DNA of 64,000 nucleotides from Acetobacteraceae bacterium (GTDB lineage Bacteria > Pseudomonadota > Alphaproteobacteria > Acetobacterales > Acetobacteraceae). The position numbers were made by a program, and so were the translations under genes. Position 1 is the stretch's first letter, and each line of letters opens with the position of its first letter. The notes under the pieces are model-generated. The model was not told the origin of the DNA. It did not search any database and was given only the letters and a program-made list of their open reading frames with translations. Positions 9,653-18,204 of the stretch are shown piece after piece. Location of the stretch: NCBI GenBank assembly GCA_004843345.1, contig CP039460.1:511501-575500 (forward strand), in the 5' to 3' direction.

Positions 9653-10054
9653 ATGAAACTTTTTATCACCTCTCTTCTCTCTCTTTCTGCCTTTGCACTC
9701 GCAGGTTGCCAAAGTGGCATTATCAACCACACAACCCATGCAGAACGGGTTATCAAGGCTCAAAAAGCAACACAGTTTTTAGAAAAGCGTTACCAGCAAC
9801 TCAAAATTGAAGAAAATACTGTTGCTAACTTTAAATGCCCACAGCTCAATCGAGCCGATAAAAAGGCAGAAAAAATCATTGAACATCTAAAAGAAAATTC
9901 ACGCCACCCACGTGCAGGACAATCCGCATTTCACGTCCCAACGGCGCTTAATTTGAAGAATGCAGAACGCACACTTGACCGTCTCAGCACTGAAATCGAA
10001 AAATGCCAAGCTTCACCGCATTTGAAGCACACAGCCTTCAAAGCCGACAAATAA
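9653..10054 (+). CDS. small lipoprotein, function unknown
   Basis: Lipoprotein of 133 residues. The signal sequence ends in a lipobox (FALAGCQSG). The mature part is a charged, mostly helical region with two later cysteines (NFKCPQL and EKCQAS). I do not recognise a family. It stands alone, with about 200 bases of non-coding DNA upstream. Confidence 0.65.
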   Translation: MKLFITSLLSLSAFALAGCQSGIINHTTHAERVIKAQKATQFLEKRYQQLKIEENTVANFKCPQLNRADKKAEKIIEHLKENSRHPRAGQSAFHVPTALNLKNAERTLDRLSTEIEKCQASPHLKHTAFKADK

Positions 10055-10057
10055 GCC

Positions 10058-10126
10058 TTATTTTTTTCTGAAAAGAATAATCGGAACCGTCAAAGACATG
10101 AGCGTAATCGTAATCCCCATGATCAT
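10058..10126 (-). CDS. possible 22-residue membrane peptide
   Basis: A very short frame (MIMGITITLMSLTVPIILFR plus KK) preceded by a strong AAGGAG eight bases upstream of its ATG. It encodes one hydrophobic helix with a basic end, like known small membrane proteins. It is too short to assign, and the good ribosome-binding site is the main argument that it is translated. Confidence 0.3.
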   Translation of the reverse strand: MIMGITITLMSLTVPIILFRKK

Positions 10127-10251
10127 TTCAAGTCTCTCCTTAAAATAGGGTCACAAAATTGTTTTCCAAAACTTCTCACGTTATTTTGCACCTTTTCTAA
10201 AAAAACGTAAAGGTAGAAGAACTCTCTTCTGCCATCTCAAGGAAAAACAAT

Positions 10252-10490
10252 ATGTCAAATGATTGGGGCTTAGGCTCTCGTATTCCAGACTTTAAAAAGA
10301 AATTTGCAGCGGAGAACCTCTCTCAAGCGTTTTATTATCAATAAATTTGGTCTAAAAATGCCCCGTGGCTATGGCTGGATCAGAGATCCCAAAAAAAGCG
10401 CTCTATAACCGCTATTATTACCGAAAAAATAAAATTTGGGGAGAGCTTTTCCAGCAAGTGCTGAACCTTATTTTTAAACAACGTCGCTAG
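10252..10490 (+). pseudogene. small conserved basic protein, broken by two frameshifts
   Basis: Three frames join into one plausible basic protein of about 78 residues. They are GLGSRIPDFKKKFAA in the first frame, then RTSLKRFIINKFGLKMPRGY and GWIRDPKK in the second, then ALYNRYYYRKNKIWG in the third, ending at a TAG (10488-10490). The first shift is near the GCAGCGGAG stretch (about 10302-10310) and the second at a run of seven As (about 10393). A GGAAAAAC ribosome-binding site stands before the ATG at 10252. The pattern resembles small arginine- and tyrosine-rich proteins of unknown function. I cannot rule out sequencing errors. Confidence 0.45.
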
Positions 10491-10527
10491 GTTTTAAAAT
10501 TTCAAATTTTCCTTTAAGGATTCCCTC

Positions 10528-11469
10528 ATGACAAATCTTTCTTCTCAAATTGGAAATCATCTTTTTCCCAATCTTCTGATGAATGCGGCTGGGGTGTCTT
10601 GCCAAACGGAAAAAGAACTTAACCTCATTCTTAGCTCCCAAGCTGGTGGTATTGTCACCAAAAGCGCTACCTTGGAAAAAAGGGAAGGCAACCCCCTTCC
10701 CCGTCAAGAACTGCTTGAAATTGGCAGTATCAACTCTATGGGACTGCCCAATCTGGGCTTTGACTATTATTTAGATTACGCTCTTCGGAAACAGGAAGAA
10801 GGCACACATCCTCCCGTTATTCTCTCTCTTTCAGGGCTTAGTATTTCTGAAAATATGGAAATGCTGCAAAAGGTTGAAAAAAGTGGTTTTAAAGGCCTCA
10901 CAGAACTCAATCTCTCTTGTCCAAATGTCATTGGCAAAGGACAAGTCGGTTATGATTATAAAGCAATGAAAGAGGTTCTCTCAGAAGCTTTTTCGCATTT
11001 CAATAAAGATTTAGGGATTAAGTTACCGCCTTATTTTGATTTCTTTCAATTTGATGCGGTTGCTGAAATTCTAAATGAATTTAAGCTTGCCTATGTTAAT
11101 TTAATCAATTCTGTCGGCAATGGTCTCGCCATTGACCTTGAAAGCGAAACCGCTCTTATCCGTCCCAAAGGCGGTTTTGGCGGTTTAGGGGGAGAAATGA
11201 TTAAGGCAACGGCCTTAGCCAATGTGCGTGCAATGCGTCTGCGTTTAAACGACACAATCCGCATCATCGGGACAGGCGGTGTCAAAACCGGTCAAGATGT
11301 TTTTGAACATGTCTTATGCGGGGCGGATCTTGTCCAAATCGGAACGGAGCTTTGGCGGGAAGGGCCAGAGATTTTTGCCCGATTGAATAAAGAGCTTTCT
11401 GAAATCATGCAGCAGAAAAATTATCAAACACTTCAAGATTTCCGAAGTAAACTCAAAACTCTCGCCTAA
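10528..11469 (+). CDS. pyrD: dihydroorotate dehydrogenase, class 1A (fumarate-type)
   Basis: Soluble FMN enzyme of 313 residues that oxidises dihydroorotate to orotate in pyrimidine synthesis. Class 1A signatures are strong: TKSATLEKREGNPLPR, SINSMGLPNLGFDYYLDY, ELNLSCPNV with the catalytic cysteine, GIKLPPYFD, GNGLAID and IGTGGVKTGQDVFEH. There is no N-terminal membrane helix of the kind class 2 enzymes have, and no pyrK-like neighbour of the kind class 1B needs. The sequence is very close to what I remember of the Lactococcus PyrDA enzyme, which uses fumarate as acceptor. Most Alphaproteobacteria carry class 2, so transfer is suspected. An AAGGA site precedes the ATG. Confidence 0.92.
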   Translation: MTNLSSQIGNHLFPNLLMNAAGVSCQTEKELNLILSSQAGGIVTKSATLEKREGNPLPRQELLEIGSINSMGLPNLGFDYYLDYALRKQEEGTHPPVILSLSGLSISENMEMLQKVEKSGFKGLTELNLSCPNVIGKGQVGYDYKAMKEVLSEAFSHFNKDLGIKLPPYFDFFQFDAVAEILNEFKLAYVNLINSVGNGLAIDLESETALIRPKGGFGGLGGEMIKATALANVRAMRLRLNDTIRIIGTGGVKTGQDVFEHVLCGADLVQIGTELWREGPEIFARLNKELSEIMQQKNYQTLQDFRSKLKTLA

Positions 11470-11473
11470 AGGC

Positions 11474-11503
11474 AAGCCCCCCTCTAACGAGGGGGGCTTC
11501 TTT
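11474..11503. terminator. rho-independent terminator after pyrD
   Basis: AAGCCCCCCTC, a TAAC loop and GAGGGGGGCTT form a hairpin of eleven pairs followed by CTTTG. It lies just after pyrD and faces the end of the minus-strand polyol dehydrogenase. Confidence 0.85.
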
Positions 11504-11528
11504 GTCTCAAAAGCTTTTTAAGAACGTT

Positions 11529-13100
11529 TTACGACAAAACAGAGGTCATCACAGCAAAAACACCTTTGCTGCGGATCTGCCCTCTATAAGCATTCACTTT
11601 TTCTTTAAATTCTGCGGTTAAATAACCTCTAACGGCATCGAAGCAAGGCAAAGAGAAACCTTCATCTTGCGAACCATTTTTAGCAATTTCCATCTGTGCA
11701 GGACTTAAAGCTGGCTCATTTAATGCATACACTTCACCGTTACAGCGACGTCCACGTAAATATTCCAGCAGTAAAGCGCACATAACCTCAACACGCTTAA
11801 TTTCTGTACAACCCGTCAATGCATTTTTAACGGTCTCCGCCCAGAAAACATTCACTTTAGAAACAGAATCACCAGCAATACGGGAACAGGTATCTCCAAG
11901 CGCTGGATTGGTGAAACGCTCCACCGTTACCCGTGCATATTGTTTTAAATTAACGCCCTGTGGTGCTTTGATCGTTGGTAAAACATCTTTTTCCAAGACC
12001 GCCATGACGAAATCTTTAATCGCTTTTTTCTCAAGTGTCTGGTCAATATAATCAATATTTTCCAGCATGCCTGAAGTGCCCAAAATTGAATGGGTTGAAT
12101 TAAGAACACGCAGTTTTACATGCTCAAACCCATCAATCACAGGTGCAGAACCTGCTTCTTGTGGATTACTGCCGCTTGCATAAATGCCGCCATTAACAGA
12201 AATACCAGAGATCAGCTGAACCCCAACTTTGTCAAAATCTGGACGTCCATTGCTGAAATTATCTTCCAATACCCATTGGAGGAATTCCTCTGCAAGAACA
12301 GGCACAAGATCATTAATACCATTTAATTTATTAACGTACTCTTTACGCTCTTGGCTTAAAGTTGGGGTAATACGATCTACCATGGAATTAGGGAAAGCCA
12401 CATCTTTTTCAATCCATTGTGCGAGCTCTTCATCTCTTGCTTTAGCAAAGCTGGTAAAGGCTTTAAAAGCTGCTTTGCCGTTATGCATCACGTTATCGCA
12501 AGACATCACAGTGAACGGAAGCAAACCAGCAGCACGTCGGCGTGCCAATGCTTCCACAACAAAACCAAAAACCGTTTTAGGGTTTTGAGGATTTTGCAGA
12601 TCATGCTTAACGTCTGGATGTTCTAAACGGAAAGCGCCCGAAGTCGCATCAATGTTATAACCACCCTCTGTAATGGTCAAAGAAACAATTTTTGTTTCAG
12701 GCGCTGTCAAAACTTTCAGAACTTTTTCACCATCTTCTGGCGCATAAAGATAGTCGCACAAAGTGCCAATTAAATGGGCTTTATGTGTTCCGTCTTCTTT
12801 AAAGTTTGTCAGTGTATAAAGGTTATTTTGCGCCGCATAATCTTTCATTTTTTGCTGATTAACAGTATTGGCAATCACCTCAACGCCAGTGATGCCCCAG
12901 TGGTCATGTCCGCCCGCCTGCAAAAGGCGGTCTAAATAGACGCAGAGATGGGCTCGATAGAAATTACCCAAACCAAAATGAACAATACCTGTTGTAACCT
13001 TCGACCGGTCATAAGCAGGCCTTGTAATTGAGTTCGGAAGTTTTGAAATTGTCTCGTTATTGAGAGCAATTTCTTTTTTATCTGTCTTAAAAAGCGACAT
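11529..13100 (-). CDS. mannitol dehydrogenase-family polyol dehydrogenase
   Basis: Long-chain polyol dehydrogenase of 523 residues that interconverts a sugar alcohol (probably mannitol) and a ketose (fructose) with NAD(P). The N-terminal nucleotide-binding region has IVHFGLGNFYRAHLCVYLD. The catalytic segment KLRVLNSTHS contains the conserved Lys, Asn and His of the mannitol 2-dehydrogenase family. Related members include mannonate, tagaturonate and arabinitol oxidoreductases, so the exact substrate is inferred. It is divergent from gluconokinase, with about 320 bases between, which suits a shared control region for sugar use. Confidence 0.88.
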   Translation of the reverse strand: MSLFKTDKKEIALNNETISKLPNSITRPAYDRSKVTTGIVHFGLGNFYRAHLCVYLDRLLQAGGHDHWGITGVEVIANTVNQQKMKDYAAQNNLYTLTNFKEDGTHKAHLIGTLCDYLYAPEDGEKVLKVLTAPETKIVSLTITEGGYNIDATSGAFRLEHPDVKHDLQNPQNPKTVFGFVVEALARRRAAGLLPFTVMSCDNVMHNGKAAFKAFTSFAKARDEELAQWIEKDVAFPNSMVDRITPTLSQERKEYVNKLNGINDLVPVLAEEFLQWVLEDNFSNGRPDFDKVGVQLISGISVNGGIYASGSNPQEAGSAPVIDGFEHVKLRVLNSTHSILGTSGMLENIDYIDQTLEKKAIKDFVMAVLEKDVLPTIKAPQGVNLKQYARVTVERFTNPALGDTCSRIAGDSVSKVNVFWAETVKNALTGCTEIKRVEVMCALLLEYLRGRRCNGEVYALNEPALSPAQMEIAKNGSQDEGFSLPCFDAVRGYLTAEFKEKVNAYRGQIRSKGVFAVMTSVLS

Positions 13101-13416
13101 CTCGAGAATCTCCTAAGGAAATACGATGATCTAAGCCTTTCAGAAAAGCAGAGTCTAATCTGTCTTTCTTCATCTTAATATTAAAACCCTAACACAATCT
13201 CGAGGGAGATAAATCACTTTAATTTATTAAGTGCTTTGCAGATTTCGTTTTCTCTTCTATAGAATTCAAGTTGGTTTTAAGGATGTCATCTTTTGACACA
13301 GGTAAGGAAAAACATCCTTATTTATTGAAGCGCATGGGGTAAAAACAACCTGCCTCTATCAAAAGCAGGTATAACTGTTTTTATACATGCCTGAAACTGA
13401 ATGGAACTGATGAGCT
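13101..13416. other. divergent control region between polyol dehydrogenase and gntK
   Basis: No gene is seen in these 316 bases. They must hold the promoters of both divergent sugar-metabolism genes. One short inverted repeat, ACCTGC (13348-13353) with GCAGGT (13365-13370), lies about 50 bases before gntK and could be an operator half-site pair. No confident promoter boxes were picked. Confidence 0.4.
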
Positions 13417-14025
13417 ATGTCACAGTCTAGTACGCCAGAAAAAAATTCCCTCCCTTTATATCCTATGGTTGTTATGGGCGTCTGCGGTACAGGTAAATCC
13501 TGTGTTGCCAAAGCCATTGCAGAACGCCTTGGTCTCGCCTTTAAGGAAGGGGATTCACTTCACCCTCAATCTAATGTTGACAAAATGTCTGCTGGCATTC
13601 CCCTCAATGATGAAGACCGTGTGCCTTGGCTTCGCAAATGCCGTGAATGGCTGCGTGGCGAAGCCCAAAAACACACAGGCGCAATCCTCACCTGCTCTGC
13701 GCTTAAAAGACAATATCGTGAAAGATTGGCTTGCGGCCTTCCCGTCCGTTTTGTTTATCTTAAAACATCCCGTGCTGAACTTGAAAAACGCCTTGCAAAC
13801 CGCAAGGGTCATTTCATGAAGCCTGGCATGCTTGACAGCCAGCTCAAAACCCTCGAAGAGCCAACAGCAGACGAACCTGTCATTGTCGTTCCAGCAGATG
13901 CCCCTCTCGAAGAAATCATCAACACAGTTGTGGCAGAACTTAAAAAGCTTCCTTACCCACAGCCTGGCTACCTAGATGATCCAAAAGCCGCCGCTCTTGC
14001 TGCGGATACAGACAGAAAAGTCTAA
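13417..14025 (+). CDS. gntK: gluconokinase
   Basis: Cytoplasmic kinase of 202 residues that phosphorylates gluconate to 6-phosphogluconate with ATP, feeding the pentose phosphate pathway. The P-loop is GVCGTGKSC near residue 21, followed by the family motif FKEGDSLHPQSNVDKMSAG with the substrate-binding region, then CSALKRQYRERL and the GHFMKPGMLDSQ segment. The length is slightly above the usual 170-180 owing to a C-terminal tail (about 20 residues). A neighbouring polyol dehydrogenase on the other strand fits an organism living on oxidised sugars. Confidence 0.95.
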   Translation: MSQSSTPEKNSLPLYPMVVMGVCGTGKSCVAKAIAERLGLAFKEGDSLHPQSNVDKMSAGIPLNDEDRVPWLRKCREWLRGEAQKHTGAILTCSALKRQYRERLACGLPVRFVYLKTSRAELEKRLANRKGHFMKPGMLDSQLKTLEEPTADEPVIVVPADAPLEEIINTVVAELKKLPYPQPGYLDDPKAAALAADTDRKV

Positions 14026-14046
14026 AAATCAAAACACTAAAAAGCC

Positions 14047-14081
14047 AAAAACCCCCGCTTTTTCATAAAAGCGGGGGTTTT
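14047..14081. terminator. bidirectional rho-independent terminator
   Basis: AAAACCCCCGCTTTT and AAAAGCGGGGGTTTT around a TCAT loop. It separates the convergent gntK and S10 peptidase genes. Confidence 0.88.
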
Positions 14082-14101
14082 ATTCTGATACGGCTTAAAG
14101 C

Positions 14102-15766
14102 TTATTGGCTTTCGCTGGTGCGCTTAATGAAACCTGCAACATTTTTATGCAAATCTTTCAAAACATCTTGGTTTAAATAAACCATGTGTCCTGCTGGATA
14201 TTGATAGATCTCAATATTCTTCCTTAAATCTTGCGGAATAGGCAAATGATTCATTTCATACAGACCTTCATAATAAGGCGTTGCCAAATCGTAATATCCC
14301 CCATTAAGCATGATTTTAAGGTTTGGATTAGTCTTCATCGCTAAGGCTAAATCAGACATTACATTCGTTGTGCCCTTATAAGGATCACTGCCTGCCTGTG
14401 GCAATTTATGGGATGTGTCCCATTTTTCCTCTGCCGACTCATTCATAAAACGATAAGGCATTCCCTCACCAAATTTCAGCGTCTGACGGACATATTGATT
14501 AAAGGTTGAAACATAGGCTGAGCTAATCGCATCGGATTGCGGATCATACAGGCTATTTTTTTCCATCAAATCCACCGCAGGCGCACTATATTCTGTTCCA
14601 AGGCGTCCTGTGATTAATCCCGAAGCACGCTGTAATTCCTGCGTAAACATCAAACCTGTCACTCTCAAATCTGCACGCAGGAGATATGCTTCTGAAAGAC
14701 CTGTATAGGCATGAAGCTTTTGCGCAACCGCCTTTTTATCCTCATCAGAAAGATCACTGCCCTTATTCAAAGCTGGGAGATATTGATTCATCGCAAAATC
14801 TTCCACCTCTTTTAACAAAGGCTGAAGTTCTGCCGCCTGCTTTTCACCTAAACGGTGGTGATACCAAGCCGTTGCCGTATAAGTCGGCAATGCTAAGGCA
14901 TAAGGCATATCATTCCCCGGATTATAATCAGGCGTATCAATATTATTGTCGTAGCTTAAAATCTGTGAAAGTAAAATCACGCCATTCAGATCAAGTCCTG
15001 CATTTTGCTGAAGCTCTTTAGCGACAACCGCAGAACGCAATGTTCCGTAACTCTCTCCAAACAAATAACGTGGCGAATTAAATCGATCATATTTCGTTAA
15101 AAATTTCTCAATAAAAGACGCAAAGGCATGCGCATCGCCATCCACCCCAAAAAAGGTTTCCTCTGCCTTATCACCGCCAATACGCCCAAAGCCAGTCCCC
15201 GGCGCATCAATAAACACGAGATCTGCAATATCAAGTAAACTTTCCGCATTTGGCGCAAGCTTATAAGGCGGCGCTGGCAAATGGCTATCGCCAGGCGTTA
15301 CAACACGGACCGGTCCGAAAGAGCCAATATGTAGCCAAAGAGAAGAAGAGCCTGGGCCCCCATTATAAAAGAAAACAATCGGGCGTTTTTCTTTCTGTGC
15401 CCCATCTTTAAAATAGGCCGTATAGAACATAGAGGCGACCGCTGGATTTTTCTTAGCCGCATCCTCGTCATCTGATTTTTTAGATTCCTCATCAGTGCTT
15501 TCAAGATCACCACGTTCTTTCAAAATCTTATCAGAATCATCATATTTTGCGTCATGAACGCTTAATGTTCCCGAAACGGCATGATAGGCAATCGGCACCG
15601 CATTCAAAGTAATCGTTCCAGAGACATTGCTGTCTTGCACATTCTTTGCTGTCGCTTTTTCACTTTCATGCCCTGCTGCCATATTAGGACTAGATGCTGA
15701 AAAAGCAGGACTGCTCAGGCACGAAAAGGCCAATAATCCTAAAAAGCATTTAGAAGGAAATTTCAT
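14102..15766 (-). CDS. secreted S10-family serine carboxypeptidase
   Basis: Exported protein of 554 residues with a signal peptide (cleavage near AFSAS). Peptidase family S10 removes C-terminal residues from peptides, usually at acidic pH. The substrate-binding motif FYNGGPGSSS and the nucleophile motif FGESYGTLR are intact. The catalytic Asp lies in GGYYDLATP and the catalytic His in PAGHMVYL. Between signal and catalytic domain is an acidic low-complexity linker (EESKKSDDEDAAKK). Acetic acid bacteria often carry such periplasmic carboxypeptidases. It is a single gene, closed by the terminator shared with gntK. Confidence 0.92.
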   Translation of the reverse strand: MKFPSKCFLGLLAFSCLSSPAFSASSPNMAAGHESEKATAKNVQDSNVSGTITLNAVPIAYHAVSGTLSVHDAKYDDSDKILKERGDLESTDEESKKSDDEDAAKKNPAVASMFYTAYFKDGAQKEKRPIVFFYNGGPGSSSLWLHIGSFGPVRVVTPGDSHLPAPPYKLAPNAESLLDIADLVFIDAPGTGFGRIGGDKAEETFFGVDGDAHAFASFIEKFLTKYDRFNSPRYLFGESYGTLRSAVVAKELQQNAGLDLNGVILLSQILSYDNNIDTPDYNPGNDMPYALALPTYTATAWYHHRLGEKQAAELQPLLKEVEDFAMNQYLPALNKGSDLSDEDKKAVAQKLHAYTGLSEAYLLRADLRVTGLMFTQELQRASGLITGRLGTEYSAPAVDLMEKNSLYDPQSDAISSAYVSTFNQYVRQTLKFGEGMPYRFMNESAEEKWDTSHKLPQAGSDPYKGTTNVMSDLALAMKTNPNLKIMLNGGYYDLATPYYEGLYEMNHLPIPQDLRKNIEIYQYPAGHMVYLNQDVLKDLHKNVAGFIKRTSESQ

Positions 15767-15878
15767 TGCATTATTCTCTTTAATTTATTTGCTTTTTTAT
15801 TTAAATGCGCAACGGCAAAAACTCTTTTCACTCTTACCTATCCCCTCAACAAAGGAAAGGGCTTTTTCAAAAGAACCG

Positions 15879-16880
15879 TTACAGCCCTATTTCCTCTGTA
15901 TTTGCAAAATAATGAAGCCGTTTCTGGCAATCAAAAGGATCTTTGGGCTTTACAAAGGCTTCTTTTGGACAATGCGTCCAATCATAAAAACGGGTTAAAA
16001 GAAACCGTAATGCAGCCCCCTGACAGAAAAGAGGCAGTTTTTGCTTTTCCAGTTTTGTTAAAGCGCGCACAGATTCATAACTTTTTAAAAAAGACTGGGC
16101 ACAATCCAACTTAAACAAGATTTCTCCGTCCTGATTCACATCAAAACACCAAAATGCCAAAATAATAGCCAAATCCCAAGCCAAAAAATCCGTACAGGCA
16201 AAGTAAAAATCAATCATGCCCGAAAGACTGATCTCACCTTTTTCCTCAAATCCTGTAAACATGACATTATCGGGAAATAAATCCCCATGAATCTGCCCCT
16301 GCGGCATCTCATTTTTTAAAGGCCAGTCAGACAAAATCCGCTTCAAAGCTTTCTCTGCATAAAGATGCAACGTGTGAAAACGACTCTCTTTATCGGCCTC
16401 ACTTTGTTTTAAAAGAGCTGTCCAACTCTCTATGCCAAGATCATTTTTACGGGGAGTTTTCCACCCCTGCCCAATCAAGTGAAATTTTGCCAAATTTTTC
16501 CCAAGCGCCGCACAAATTTCTGGCGTAATCGGAGAGGGATTATTCTGCCCCTCTAAAAATTTGGAAATCAACGCAGGGCGGGAATTTAAACGTCCAATCA
16601 ACTCCCCTTGCTTTTGTGGAAAAGGCGTTGCCGCAGGAAACTGATTTTCCGCCAAATATTTTACAAAACCGATAAACCAAGGCAAATCTGCCTCTTTCAC
16701 CCGTTTTTCAAACAAAGTCAGAACAAAATGATGAATTTTCCCATTCTGTGCGGTATCTAGAAAAAAATTTGTATTTTCCGTCCCCTGCTTAATGGGACGT
16801 AAATCCTGTAACGCTCCTAAATCATATTTTGCAAGAAACGCTTGCGCCTCTTCCCAAGAAACAGGGGTATAAACCGCCAT
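15879..16880 (-). CDS. thrB: homoserine kinase (ThrB, aminoglycoside-phosphotransferase fold)
   Basis: Cytoplasmic kinase of 333 residues phosphorylating L-homoserine for threonine synthesis. It belongs to the APH-fold type usual in Alphaproteobacteria and Pseudomonas, not the GHMP-fold enzyme of E. coli. N-terminal MAVYTPVSWEEAQAFLAKYD and the IKQGTENTNFFL segment are typical. The catalytic loop is IHGDLFPDNVMF and the metal-binding Asp is in GMIDFYFACTDFLAWDLA. The length is normal. No threonine-pathway genes are adjacent. Confidence 0.93.
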   Translation of the reverse strand: MAVYTPVSWEEAQAFLAKYDLGALQDLRPIKQGTENTNFFLDTAQNGKIHHFVLTLFEKRVKEADLPWFIGFVKYLAENQFPAATPFPQKQGELIGRLNSRPALISKFLEGQNNPSPITPEICAALGKNLAKFHLIGQGWKTPRKNDLGIESWTALLKQSEADKESRFHTLHLYAEKALKRILSDWPLKNEMPQGQIHGDLFPDNVMFTGFEEKGEISLSGMIDFYFACTDFLAWDLAIILAFWCFDVNQDGEILFKLDCAQSFLKSYESVRALTKLEKQKLPLFCQGAALRFLLTRFYDWTHCPKEAFVKPKDPFDCQKRLHYFANTEEIGL

Positions 16881-17012
16881 AACTATCCCTATTAAAATTC
16901 ATAATCAGCTAATTTATAGCGTTAAAAATTAAAATTCACTCTATATTAATCTCCAGAACGAATACTTTCTTTCAATAGAGAAAGACAAAGTAAATGACGT
17001 AAAGAGAAATCC

Positions 17013-17026
17013 ATCTTTATAAAGAT
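17013..17026. promoter_or_regulatory. 14-bp perfect palindrome, possible operator
   Basis: ATCTTTATAAAGAT is its own reverse complement and is followed by a related GATATAAAGATG. It lies 45 bases before a small membrane-protein frame. Binding by a regulator is only a possibility. Confidence 0.25.
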
Positions 17027-17070
17027 TTTTGTCGATATAAAGATGCTTCCAATTAAGGACAGATAAACAG

Positions 17071-17241
17071 ATGACGCATGTACTTTATTACATTTTTTGG
17101 GGATGGATGAGTTTTTATTTTTGCTGGCGGATCTTTGTGCTTTTAACAGAGCCTGAAGAAGGCTTTATTTTAAAAAGACTATTCTTTGCCATCTGCGATA
17201 TGTTTTGGCTGTTCTGTTGTGTCTTTATGGTGACGCGATAA
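17071..17241 (+). CDS. small two-helix membrane protein
   Basis: Frame of 56 residues with two hydrophobic helices (around residues 5-25 and 36-54) joined by an acidic turn (TEPEEGF). It is rich in Phe, Trp and Cys. An AAGGAC stands 12 bases before the ATG. The clean two-helix profile makes it more than a random frame, but I do not recognise a family. It marks the edge between thrB and the defence island. Confidence 0.45.
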   Translation: MTHVLYYIFWGWMSFYFCWRIFVLLTEPEEGFILKRLFFAICDMFWLFCCVFMVTR

Positions 17242-17329
17242 AAGATGAATTCCAATTTAAAATAAAATCATTCAGCAAAACTTTATAACCTACCCCTTAA
17301 CAATTTTGAAACGCCTTATAATTCTATAA

Positions 17330-17357
17330 TAGGATGAGACTAAAGAATCTCATCCTA
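17330..17357 (-). terminator. hairpin at the end of the defence operon
   Basis: TAGGATGAGA and TCTCATCCTA form a ten-pair stem with an eight-base loop. Read on the minus strand it is followed by TTATAGAATTAT, so it can terminate the operon that ends at 17390. The T-run is imperfect. Confidence 0.5.
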
Positions 17358-17389
17358 AAATCATTTGAATACGTAGATCTCTCGGTAGG

Positions 17390-18127
17390 CTATTGCTTCT
17401 TGTTTTTACGATGCTCACTTGGTGAAACTAATTTTCCAGCTTTCGCTTCTGGAAAATTTTGTTCATACATTTGTTGAAGACGGGGGCCAGAATCTTCATC
17501 AAGTGCTTTAGTAAGCTGATCGAAAGCACTAAAGGGTAGCGAATCATCATATACAGAAAGAGGATGCTCCTTAATCTCAGGGAAGGCATCACTTGGCATC
17601 AGCTTCCCCTGTATCGCAAGTGCAGCACACCGCATTGCATGTTGTTTACATACCCCTCTAATCTCTTTCCAAATTTCTTTAATAAGTTCTTTCGGTGAAT
17701 ACTCTGTAACCTGCCCTAAAAGTAATAATTTTCCATCATCTGAAACAGCGCAACGGAGGGCAGAGAGAGCTTCACGATTAAGGCACCATTCCTTCAATAA
17801 TTGATTAGCCTCAAACCAGCATAAAGAAAAAGAATCTAAACGCATCCAGCGTGGAATCACCCTGCCATCTGTCTGCTCGTTAGCCCTTACAAAGAGATAA
17901 TGAAGCGCCTCTCCGTTCAAAGACTTATTAAAATAATTAACCCAAGTTTTACGCCAATATGAACCAGCATCATCGGCAATAATTGGCCACGTCTTTTTAT
18001 TAACAGCACTAAAAAGACTTTCTGGAACATGCATATCATGTGCGTGTAAACATTGCACACCTGACATCATCCGTTCTCTCAGATGTTCTCTTAAATATTC
18101 CTTATAAGACGCATCATCAATCGTCAT
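17390..18127 (-). CDS. unknown protein, last gene of the defence operon
   Basis: Protein of 245 residues, not recognised. It looks soluble and mostly helical, with a tryptophan-rich centre (YWRKTWVNYF, RWMRLDSFSLCWFEANQLL) and a basic tail (PSEHRKNKKQ). The ATG at 18125-18127 is preferred to the GTG just before it because GGAGAG lies at the right distance. That ribosome-binding site is part of a duplicated segment that also precedes two other genes of the operon. Its position suggests a defence role or an immunity partner, but no catalytic motif is visible. Confidence 0.6.
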   Translation of the reverse strand: MTIDDASYKEYLREHLRERMMSGVQCLHAHDMHVPESLFSAVNKKTWPIIADDAGSYWRKTWVNYFNKSLNGEALHYLFVRANEQTDGRVIPRWMRLDSFSLCWFEANQLLKEWCLNREALSALRCAVSDDGKLLLLGQVTEYSPKELIKEIWKEIRGVCKQHAMRCAALAIQGKLMPSDAFPEIKEHPLSVYDDSLPFSAFDQLTKALDEDSGPRLQQMYEQNFPEAKAGKLVSPSEHRKNKKQ

Positions 18128-18195
18128 CACATCTCTCCATTACGAACTAGACGCATTGTTTCAAAACCATCAAAAAAGGCTTCATTGCCTTTTAA
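18125..18195 (-). repeat. boundary repeat, copy 1
   Basis: About 71 bases, read on the minus strand from AAAAGGCAATGAAGCC to GGAGAGATGTGATG. It closely matches copy 2 (20407-20474) and, over its last 46 bases, copy 3 (20695-20740). Read in frame it encodes a C-terminus GNEAFFDGFETMRLVRNGEM and a stop, resembling the end of the GIY-YIG protein. It supplies the ribosome-binding site of the gene that follows. Confidence 0.8.
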
Positions 18196-18204
18196 GATTA
18201 TTCT

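Noticed and set aside
13348-13370. ACCTGC/GCAGGT inverted repeat as a terminator or riboswitch before gntK
   Set aside because: Six pairs with an 11-base loop and no T-run; at most an operator candidate, mentioned in the control-region entry.
17330-17357. Possible attachment-site repeat: GGATGAGA also occurs in the tRNA-Thr 3' end (plus-strand reading near 27441)
   Set aside because: Only eight bases match and the sequence is part of a perfect inverted repeat that is better explained as a terminator.
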